NCBI GenBank assembly: GCA_947172415.1
Contig: OX359192.1
Span: 8,243,401 to 8,307,400, forward strand
DNA: 64,000 nt
Reading direction: 5' to 3'
Source of the DNA: Chondrosia reniformis
Lineage: Eukaryota; Porifera; Demospongiae; Chondrillida; Chondrillidae
Shown here: piece after piece, positions 48,227 to 58,600 of the stretch
How positions within the stretch are numbered: the stretch's first letter is position 1
Layout: every line of letters begins with the position of its first letter
Position numbers and translations under genes: made by a program
Notes under the pieces: model-generated
The model's database searches: none
Told to the model about the DNA's origin: nothing
What the model saw: only the letters and a program-made list of their open reading frames with translations

Positions 48227-49967
48227 TTACTTGTAAATCACAAGAAAAAATAGAACAGCAATTATAATGATTAAAATAGAAATTATCCAAACATTCATAT
48301 CTCCAGCTGCAGGATGGTCTGACTTGGGACTGTCAGTCTGTTTTGGACTAACTGTAGCAGCTGAAAGAGTTTCAGGCGGTACCAGCTACAGAAATAGTAT
48401 ACATGGTCTCACTTAGCGACAGAGGATAGACTACATACTGACACCCATATTAAGAAATGCTTACAAGTAGTATAAAACTGTGTGTGTTAGTAGTAGGCTC
48501 ACTTCTGTCTCCGTAGGCTTTGAGGAAAGATTTATCTTAAAAGAGTTACTTAAAAGTTTCATCATATCATCATCTGAATAAGTTTTCTTTTCAATGAGGT
48601 TCTCATAAATAGAATCAAAGGAGGGGCGCTCTTTTGAATTGTCACACAGACAACGCTTGATGATTGGAGTGAACTCAACCTTCTCCTCATCATTAAACTC
48701 CTTTGTGATGTACTGACGCTTCTCAAACTCATTCATTTGCGGCCTCTCAAGAGGGTTGGGGACCTTGTGGGAGATGGTCTCCAGAATGATGCAACCAAAG
48801 GAGAAGCAGTCAATGGATGCATCATATTCCTGCAGAGCGCTGGTCTCCAGAGGTAGATAAGGAGAGGAGACCAGTTTGGTCAGCTTGTCATCACTGCTGC
48901 AGTATTTGGCATGACTCAATCCACTGACTTTGGCTCTGAAGGATCTGGTCAGGTAGATGCTTTCTGTCTTGAGGTCTCGATGCATGATAGGAGGGTCCTG
49001 GTTTTGGAGGTACTTCATTGCCTGACACACATCCACCAAAATGGTGCGTTTCAGCTTTATTGGAGTGGAGTCTTTGCTTGCTCTCAATAAGAACTCTCCA
49101 AGACTCATTGGGAAGAACTCACGAATGAAGGCCAACTGGTTATGTGTTCGCTGAAATAACCCAAATATTTGAACTATATTGGGGTGGCTCAATTTTGTCC
49201 AATTTTGGATGTCTCTGATGAAAAGTGGTAAAGATGTGCTTTTTTTACTTTCTGTTAGATCTAAAGGGAAGTCTTTAGAGACATAATTCAAGCCCCTGTA
49301 CTTTACCATGTGGATACGATCACTTTTACTAAACTTTTCAGGTTTGACTTCTACTTCTGATTGTGGAATGAAGAATGAACCAGGAACTGGATCATCTTCT
49401 CTGTCTTCAGTGATGGCCCCAGTTTTACCTGTGGAACAACATTGGTCGGGTTGAGCAGCAAAAATGTAACCAAAATATAGTTTTTTTAAAAAAAACTAAC
49501 CTTTCATAGCATTCATTTTTTCATGGATAAATCCGACTATATCACTGCAACCAGACACATGTTCACTCACTTCTCCTAACAACAACCTTAAGAACTTTAT
49601 TAGAATGTCAAAATCCTTTGCCAACAGCTTGTCTAACAAGCACCGGGTTACCGACATAGCATCGCTAGTTACTTTTGCCTTCACGGATTGTACTTCATAG
49701 ACTGTCATCAATTCTTCAGATTCAATACAATCCACGAGTAGATCAATACTTGGCTGCATACGTAACAAAACATCCAGTTTCGTTTTTCGGATAGCTTGGC
49801 GCAAGTGATTATCATCTTTTTTCGTCAACTTTGTGAGAAAATCACTCAATCTCTATAAATATAAATTATTACGATCATTCTAGGATTCTCAGGTACATAT
49901 AATACCTCCCAAACAAAATGTTTACCTTATTATAATCAGAGACGAAGCTCTTCAGATCTACAGCCAT
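48227..49967 (-). CDS. CARD-like/pseudokinase/tail-anchored protein, copy B
   Basis: Four exons close in phase: 49926-49967, 49501-49852, 48503-49428 and 48227-48385, giving 492 aa. The N-terminal CARD-like segment has DDNHLRQAIRKTKLDVLLRM and LLDKLLAKDFDILIKFLRLL. The kinase-like domain has HRDLKTESIYL (catalytic-loop Asn changed to Ser) and KVSGLSHAK in place of DFG, so two Mg-binding residues are lost. The last exon has a Pro/Ser linker then VWIISILIIIIAVLFFLVIY ending the protein. The N-lobe around LSHPNIVQIFGLFQRT is nearly identical in DNA to copy A, while everything after AFIREFFPMSLGEF is nearly identical to copy C, including the last intron and tail exon. The gene is therefore a mosaic. 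Confidence 0.82.
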
Positions 49968-50045
49968 GATGCTGCTGCTGTTTGAAGGGATTTTCCCTAA
50001 CAGTTCCAAAATGTGTATGACATCATTTAAAATAAAATGGCTATT

Positions 50046-52309
50046 TTAAAATGGTTTATAAATCACTAGGAAAAGTAGAGCAGCAATAATTACAATTAAA
50101 ATAGAAATTATCCAAACATTCATATCTCCAGCTGCAGGATGGTCTGACTTGGGACTGTCAGCCTGTTTTGGACTAACTGTAACAGCTAAAAGAGTTTCAG
50201 GCGGTACCAGCTACAGAAATAGTATACATGGACTCACTTAGTGACAGAGGATTGACTACATACTGACAACCATATTAAGCAATGCTTACAAGTAGTATAA
50301 AACTGTGTGTGTTAGTAGTAGGCTCACTTCTGTCTCCGTAGGCTTTGAGGAAAGATTTATCTTAAAAGAGTTACTTAAAAGTTTCATCATATCATCATCT
50401 GAACAAGTTTTCTTTTCAATGAGGTTCTCATAAATAGAATCAAAGGAGGGGCGCTCTTTTGAATTGTCACACAGACAACGCTTGATGATTGGAGTGAACT
50501 CAACCTTCTCCTCATCATTAAACTCCTTTGTGATGTACTGACGCTTCTCAAACTCATTCATCTGCGGCCTCTCAAGAGGGTTGGGGACCTTGTGGGAGAT
50601 GGTCTCCAGAATGATGCAACCAAAGGAGAAGCAGTCGATGGATGCATCATATTCCTGCAGAGCGCTGGTCTCCAGAGGTAGATAAGGAGAGGAGACCAGT
50701 TTGGTCAGCTTGTCATCACTGCTGCAGTATTTGGCATGACTCAATCCACTGACTTTGGCTCTGAAGGATCTGGTCAGGTAGATGCTTTCTGTCTTGAGGT
50801 CTCGATGCATGATAGGAGGGTCCTGGTTTTGGAGGTACTTCATTGCCTGACACACGTCCACCAAAATGGTGCGTTTCAGCTTTATTGGGATAGAGTCTTT
50901 GCTTGCTCTCAATAAGAACTCTCCAAGACTCATTGGGAAGAACTCACGAATGAAGGCCAGCTGGTCGATGCTGGCCTTCCTTCTTCTCCAAAAGCCAGTT
51001 ATGGACACAATATTGGGATGACTAAGTCGTGCCCACTGACGGGATTCTCTGATGAAGTAGATCAAGGGCCTCTTGTCTGGCTTCAGCAGATCTAGGGACA
51101 CGTCCTTGGCTATATATTTCAAACTCTTATAGTCCACAACACGAATACGTTCACTACCTCCGTAATTTTCCTTTAACACAGAGATTTCTCTATCAGGTAT
51201 GAAGCAAGTTCCCAGAGCTACAAATGTGCTACTCTCCCTCCTATTCACTGGAGAGTGGCTCTGCTATGTACAAGTAAAATTTATATGAAGCTACATATAT
51301 ACATATATTATGACTGGATAGGCTGTTAAAGTTACGAAATTAAGCCATGTGTTACATGCTTTAGGTTCATTGGTAGAGAAGCATTCCTAACACATTCTAC
51401 TAGGAATGACTAGTATTCAAAGAGGATCATACCATTATAGTATCACTTTCTTCAAGGACATTAGTAAATTCTTGTTCCATCTTCAAAATAAAATTCTTCA
51501 GGTCTCTCATGTCAGCCAGAATCACCTCTGCCTTGAAAAGAGAAGTGGAACTCAAACTATCTCTAAACACTTCAATGTCAGAAATGCGAGCCAGATCTTT
51601 CATCATCTCCTCAGTGGTAGTTCTCACCTATCAAAATGTATTATATACACATAAAATACATCCTCCAGTAAAAATCAATTTCTTCATCATAGCCTTTGCA
51701 CAGGGTTTGGTACAATTAACTATCAAAAGAACTACTTTTATGTGCGTACTTTCTTAACATCATCAAACGTATTTAATTTCTCTTTGGTTGCCGCCTCCAT
51801 GCCAGCTATTCCTCTACCTATTGGAGCGATACATGCACAAGATTAGTAGAGAGATCAGTTAAATGAATCCTTGTACTGTACAGTACTTTTCAGTTCCCTA
51901 ATTCCATCCATCACGGTACTCGCAATTTCACGATATCCATGAAGTTCTTCGTTCGACAAAAATTCAAGTAGAAAATCTTTTATGACGGATAAGTCTTTCT
52001 TCCGTAGAATATCAATTAACTGCTCTGCCTTGCTGTAGCTATCATCGCCGTTCCCCACTCTCACAGATGCACCCTCCCTGTCATTCAGGATTCTTTTACT
52101 CAAAAGTATTGTGGGGAGTGCCAACATTGGTAGTCGAACAGTTAATACATCCCTCCTCACAACCAAGGCCTCCCTCAAGAAATGGTCGTCAGCACTAGTT
52201 AACGCTTTAATGTCATCTTCCTGAAAATTAACATCGATAACTCTTGAAACACTGTCAATACATCAATAATGTATCTTACCATTTGTAAATAATTGACTGG
52301 GCCGCACAT
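50046..52309 (-). CDS. CARD-like/pseudokinase/tail-anchored protein, copy C
   Basis: Six exons close in phase: 52280-52309, 51887-52220, 51750-51817, 51433-51627, 50328-51263 and 50046-50210, giving 575 aa. The CARD-like segment (DDHFLREALVVRRDVLTVRL, LIDILRKKDLSVIKDFLLEF) is the most diverged. Two extra exons, absent from A and B, encode a charged helical linker (MEAATKEKLNTFDDVKK; RDSLSSTSLFKAEVILADM). The kinase-like N-lobe differs from A and B (LKYIAKDVSLDLLKPDKRP, FIRESRQWARLSHPNIV) and is the only one with a Glu in the helix C position. The C-lobe is almost the same as copy B, with HRDLKTESIYL and KVSGLSHAK. The tail is VWIISILIVIIAALLFLVIY then KPF. Predicted catalytically inactive and membrane-anchored. 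Confidence 0.82.
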
Positions 52310-52463
52310 CTCTTCAGTTCAGAAACTGAAGTTCAACTTCTTCACACTGTGTGGGCGTGTCGAATGAGAATGCAGCATATAGTCTATATTAATTCCAAAA
52401 ATGGCTTTGCCATATATACAATATATACGGTGTTGCAATGCATTCGAAGTGATCTCTAATTGT

Positions 52464-55400
52464 TTAACATTGCAATATCAAATGTGCCCCCTTCAGCACA
52501 GCTCCTAAATACACAACTACTACTCCACGTCTTGGTATGTAGACACCACCTCTATGTAGTTTGTTCACAGTGGTCACTTGTGGCAGCTCTCTGACATTGC
52601 TAGCATCATGAAGAAGAGCTGTGTCTGCTTTACAGCCAATTACATGGATTATAACATTCAGCTCTGAATGAGCAGTGACAGTCACATGAAGAAAGCCCTT
52701 TGCATCCATCCTGTACAGATCAAATATTATGTCACTTTAACCACAAAAATGTAACACAGTAATAGTCATATCTGTAAAACCACCTGTATTCAAACACTTA
52801 AAAAATTATTATGTCATGGAGATGTCACAATAGCTTACTGGTGTGATGCAATCATCCCCACCCCCTGCTCCTCCCTCAAATGAGTAACTACTGGTTTCTC
52901 AGTCCATTCTGGATAAAGGAGCTGGAATCTAATGGCATCACGGAATAGTGGGACCTCTCCGAGATAGTCTGTCAAAGGAGTCACTCTCAGTGGTAGGAAT
53001 GCATCTAAGTCAAGAAGAACATGCAACCAAATAAATATCAGCACTATATATACAGCACATGAAAGGAATACCACAGTCTGGTCCTCACTTGTTTTAATGA
53101 ATACCGGAAATATTTCCAGTGGCAGATTGTTAAACTGGGCCATTTGACCTCCTTGGTAGACCAGGGATTCATTCCATTCAGCCACCCACTTGGATCCAAC
53201 TGGAAAGTCCACTCTGACCTGCGATGGCTCTGCTGTCACAGGCGCCACTAGTATGTTGTCTCCCAGGAGATAGTTGTAGGTATCAGGTTTAAATAGATCA
53301 ATCAGCTGCATACAATGAGATGAGGAATAATCTATCTAATAATAGCACACATATAGCAGATATAATTAAAAAGGTGAGTGCATATGGTAATTACGTACCT
53401 TGTCAATGAAGTCTTCATGCTTTGCTAAAGGGGTTATAGCACTAGTGCCATGTTCCATAGCAAATGCTCCAATGGTCAGAAAGTAGGGAACAAGCTTGTA
53501 ATGAGTATCTACAAACCTACATATTATATTATGCAACATGATGCAATACTGGGGCATTGCATGGTTACACAGCTAGGTACTTTTTGTAAATATTTAGAGT
53601 TTGGTTTGTATTGTCAAACATCCAGGGCCTGTGTTCCTTGTTGCCTCCATTTTCCATGAGCGGGGAGAAGGCCCCCAACTGGAACCAGCGAATAAACAGC
53701 TCCTTTGTCCTTCCCAAGGTCCCATTCCCACTTCTGTAGCCCCCAATATCAGAACCAAAATTTGCATATCCTATATGAATATTGATGTCCATTCAACAGT
53801 TATGTTTGTAGATTACCAGTACCTTTCATACCTGCCCAAGCTGACTGAAGATATCGCTTCAGTGCCTCCTGTAGTCCTTCAAAAGTTGGATCTTGGTCGC
53901 CAACCCAACCAGAATACATGACATCTCGTGGACTAAAATCCAAATATATTGGGCCATACCTACATGAATAGCATAGCAGAAGAAATATACCCCACAGCTA
54001 AATACATCCACTGACTACTGATACATACCCATCAACAGGGCGAGACCATATCAGGGAGTCGTTGGCCCCTCTTTTACTTCTTATATAGAAGAAGAAGTCA
54101 TTGTAATACATATCAGAATACTGCTTCCTTGAAACATGACCAGAGGTACCCTGGGCATCAAACACTTCCAAAATGTATGGATCAGTGCCATCACATTTCC
54201 ATCCATCAATACCTAGATCAATAACCTGTTGAAAGTACATACACAATGCTTCACCACACGCATTAGACTTAGGTATGTATATATAAAAATACATATAATA
54301 TATTATAGGTAGCTATGGTATAATGAGATTCATTGATGCATATGGTGCGCATGTTAACATTGTCAAGTTGTTTGTGCCACCAATCCACTGCGTCCTTGTT
54401 AGTATAGTCCAGCAGGCCTCCAGTACCATGCCACCACTTCAACATGGCCGCCTTGCCAAAGATATCTCTACAAACATATGTATAGAGATCTCATGAATAC
54501 TTGAAGTGATAGTCAAACCACAAGTAATTTCAATCATTCTCAAACATTATGAAGAGGGAAACACACTAAAGAAGCAATTGCTGGGAGTCAAACTCAGGAG
54601 TAATGACAGCTGGCTATGACCACCAGTGCTCTGCCACTGAGCTACATTTGCCACAGCAATGCTCCATTCATGTTTCCCATCTTATATATACTAACTATAG
54701 AGATAAGATTAATCCTCATCAAGTTGATAGTCAAGACTGAAGATCAAGATAATTCATGCACCATCTTGTGACAAACTGTTGTTATGAGTTTGATTTATAT
54801 GCATACAGTATAACAGTATAATGTACAGGCCTTACCTAATGAAGTATCCATTGTCAAGTGCCTCTTTAAAGTTTGGTGAATTTGTATCAATCATAGATGT
54901 AGCCCACAGTATCACTCTTATCTCACTGGAGTGGAACCAAGCTATCTAAATGTGAAGGAGAAAGAAGAGGTTAGAGACTTCTCTACTGATGTGGTGCTCT
55001 GGAATTACCATCTCTGAGGCATTCGGATACTTCTCTTTGTTAAATATAAAATTGTTGAAACCTGTTGACCATGAAGAGTCTATGTCTACTCCACCAACCT
55101 ACAGCCATACAATACTGGTATATACTGGTATATAGACTTACTTATTCATATGTGTATTAAATTATTTACTTGGCACATGAAATCCTATATTGCATATTGC
55201 ATGTACACATATAGTCATAGTTAGTCTTTACTTGATGTCGAATATATTACTGAGTAGTACCACTGATCGGCAATGATAAAACCAATCTTGCATTAATGCT
55301 TTACTTACACTCACATTCATAAATGTAAATATATACTTACAGGAATATCGTACTTTAGATACTCCTTAGTATACTCAATCATAGAAGCTTGATTTGCACG

Positions 55401-55635
55401 TCCATTGTCCAGCCACACCCTATAACACAAATCAAACACATAATACAAGTAGGTCAAGTGATCTATACGAATGGATCGCTAACATGTGATAATGCGCCCA
55501 TTCAGGATAGGGCGATTGAGCTAGGTTTGCTGGTGGTACGATGAAATCTTTAGTGCTCTCTCCTGATACGAAGTGCGCCGCTTGGAAGAGAAGCAATACA
55601 ACTGCTAGAGCCATCTTGGGTGGGCGTGGCACCAT
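52464..55635 (-). CDS. Secreted glycoside hydrolase family 31 enzyme, short form
   Basis: Twelve exons close in phase from 55484-55635 through 52464-52710, giving 600 aa. A signal peptide is visible (MALAVVLLLFQAAHFVSG); translation may start at 55635 or at the MAL codon at 55614. The GH31 TIM barrel carries the nucleophile motif GIDGWKCDGTDPY (exon 54029-54225) and the acid/base motif ANFGSDIGGYRSG (exon 53581-53770). VWLDNGR, VGGVDIDSSW, RPWMFDN and DNILVAPV are also family-like. Substrate class (alpha-glucoside, xyloside or galactoside) cannot be read from this. Only about 50 residues precede the barrel, so the usual N-terminal beta-sandwich of GH31 is missing or replaced. The gene is divergent from CHTF18, start codons 34 bp apart. 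Confidence 0.88.
54574..54651 (-). pseudogene. tRNA-like pseudogene or tRNA-derived repeat (apparent anticodon TCA)
   Basis: On the minus strand the ends GCAAATG and CAATTGC pair with one mismatch. The D arm GCTCAGTGGCAGAGC is good. The arm CTGGT/GCCAG closes the loop GGTCATA, giving apparent anticodon TCA. The T region GAGTTTGACTCC is a degenerate B box. Position 33 is G rather than the near-invariant T, and the variable region is long. It is therefore more likely a tRNA relic or SINE head than a working tRNA. It lies in a GH31 intron. Confidence 0.6.
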
Positions 55636-55669
55636 TCACCTTGCGCAATCATTAGTTGGCGGTAAAGTA
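55636..55669. promoter_or_regulatory. 34-bp divergent start-codon interval, GH31 and CHTF18
   Basis: The GH31 ATG (minus, 55635) and the CHTF18 ATG (plus, 55670) are head to head with 34 bp between them. This is too short for two separate core promoters plus 5' UTRs, so transcription starts must lie within one or both coding regions or the 5' UTRs overlap. Confidence 0.6.
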
Positions 55670-58600
55670 ATGGACGAACCGCCACCAGGTTACGACGAAG
55701 ATTTGGAAAGCAGCTTTGAGAGGAGACATGCGGAAGAGCTTGATATGTTACGAGAATGGGAAGATAGTTTTCCGAAGATTCCAGGCGATAGTGATCAGTG
55801 GCCCCCGGAAGTCACTCCAGGGAGACACGGCAATTGTCTGCAGCCGCAGCGTCTTCTGGACGAGAACCCCTTGCCGCAGGAATTGATGAGCAAGAAAAAA
55901 AGTAAAATAGACAGTGAATATTGAAGATTCAATCTGGAAATGTACTATATGTCATTCAAAATACATGTCTACTATATCGAGTATAGTATATACCTCCATT
56001 CATTAGGAATGAGGAAAAACTTGCAAAGGAGTAATGTCAGCAGAGAGGAAGGTGACAGTAGAAGTCTATCTAACGAAGAATGGACCTTACCAGACAGTCC
56101 GTCTCTAGTGATTGATGACCCCCTGGCAATGGAAGACATGGAGACGCAGCTCCCAGAAGGGACAGTCCTCTATGACCCACAAAATATCAGCACTGCTCTC
56201 TTCAGTCAAACTGAGACAGTCTACAATGGCTCTCAGGAGAAGGAAGATGAGCTGTCTAGTACAGTTGTGGAATGCCCTCCTTCACAAGAAGACACTCAAG
56301 GACCAGCTAAAGGTGACTTGCAGGACATTGATACAGATATGGGTGGTTATTCAGTGAAGCAATCTGATTGGTCAAATAATGGTGTGTCAGTGTCAGCTGA
56401 AGCTTTACTGATGAGGGGGCGTGTCTATAGAGTAATACCGCCGGGGCCACACCTTCCAATAACCGGATCAGATGGAACAAGGGTCTACCTAAAGATGAGA
56501 CCACAGCACAAGTCAGTAGCAGCCCCAGCAAGGAGTACCAAAGTAGGTTGGCAGACTGTGTGGGGAGGCAGGCTGCCTAGGGTGTCATATTCTCTGGTGC
56601 TGTCCTCAGGCTCTGATTAAGAAGCACTCTTTGCTGTCCATCCCCTTCAGAAGGTTGAGGGAGGAGGTGGAAGAAGAAGTGAGGGACATTCATCCATACC
56701 TTACAGCTCCTATCATGTTCTCTCCTCTGAAATGGTAGGCTCGACAACGTCTCCTCGAGGACAGTCAAGCTACCACAGATACGTACCAGTTAGTACCAGA
56801 AACATTAAGTGGTGATCTCTCCATATCAATCCCTCTCTCACCATTCTCCTTGCAGCCAGAGTGAGGAGGTGTTGTCGTCTGATTCAGAGCCATTGGAGGC
56901 TGGGGAGGGAGAGGGAGACCATAAGAATGAGCAGACGCTATGGGTAGACAAGTACACTCCAAGACAGTTTACAGATCTGCTGAGTGATGATGTAAGTAAC
57001 ACCGTCTGCCGATTTAGGTACTTTTAACAGCTGCCCCCTATGGACAGGGTATCAATAGAACCCTGCTATCTTGGTTGAAGCTGTGGGATGAAGTTGTGTT
57101 TGGATTATCTGCAGTCAGAGGTGATAAGACTACCTCACGTCCACAACCTACCAGAGGGAGGGTAATGAAAGGAAAGAAACCGTTTTTTGAATACTTTGAT
57201 CCCAAGGCCTTTAATACATCCGATGTACGTGTACATGCAGAGAATGACATAATATGCAACTGTGTATATATTGATGTTGTTTGCAGGCACTAGATGGTAC
57301 CAAGAGGCCAAAACTGAAGGTATGGCAGCCATTTTTCTTATCTTTGCTGTAACTTAATTCTTCTGAGATCCTTAGGTAGCATTACTTTGTGGCCCTCCCG
57401 GTCTGGGTAAGACCACATTGGCTCATGTAATAGCTGTTCATGCTGGGTACAATGTCATTGAAATGAATGCCAGGTTAGTGCAACCAAATCAGTGACACTG
57501 AACTAGCCTTGAAGCAAGTGTCTATATTGTCTTACCCAGAATTATATTGTCACTTGGTTTCCATAGTGATGACCGAAGTCCAGAAGCCTTCAAGCTCCGG
57601 ATATCGTCTGCAACACAGATGCAGGCTGTTCTCAATACAAACACAAAACCAAATTGTTTAATAATTGATGAGATAGACGGAGCTCCCGTTGTGAGTAAAC
57701 AAGTTGTAAAATACTGTTTGTATAGTTATGAGTAGACAAGCTGTAAGTATTGTAGAATACTGTTTGTATAGTGTACGAGTTTGATTGTGTGTATTGCTGC
57801 AGGCATCCATCAACATCCTCATTGATCTCATCAAGAGAAAAGATCCACCACCCGGTGAGTGATGGAAGAGGTTATTTAGATAGAGGAGTGAGGGGAAAGG
57901 GAGATTGTAGTATGGAAAAGGTTTTTTGTGGAAGAAGCTGTCTTTTATTGAATTAAGAGTTCTTTTATTTGCTACTACAGAGGGAAAGAAGAATTCAAAG
58001 GAACCGCTCACAAGACCTATCATCTGTATATGCAATGATCAGTGAGTGGTTGACATGGCATCTGAGGTACCATCTCAACCTTCCCTACTCTCTGACCCCC
58101 AGGTACGTCCCCTCTCTGAGGGAGCTGCGGCAGCATGCCCTAGTGCTGATCTTCCCTGTGACCGAGCAGTCCAGACTTGCTCAAAGGTTGCACGAAGTCA
58201 GCAAGAAGGAACATCTAAGGACAAACCTGACTGCCTTATCTACCCTCTGTGAAAAGGCATACAACGATATCAGGTCATGCCTAAATACCCTTCAGGTATT
58301 CACTCTGACTGTTTCCAAGAGTGCCTTTATAATTCTAGTCTTTTTCTCCTACTCTCAGTTCCTGCAGAGGAGACACAAGGAGATAACTATATCTCTTATA
58401 AGGACTACTAGTATAGGTCAAAAGGATGCTCAGAAGAGTCTATTTGCTCTATGGAAGGATATTTTCCAGTTGCCGTCGGGCAAAAAGTAAGATCGTTAGC
58501 TCGCCCATAATTGTTTATGTATTGGAATAATGGAATGCGTGGAATGTGAGTTAAGACAACCACAACCGTTTCCCTGTGACGTGTAATACACTCGAGCCTA

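Noticed and set aside
54574-54651. Functional selenocysteine tRNA because of the TCA anticodon
   Set aside because: tRNA-Sec is about 90 nt with a long acceptor and variable arm. This one is short, lacks T33 and has a mismatched acceptor stem.
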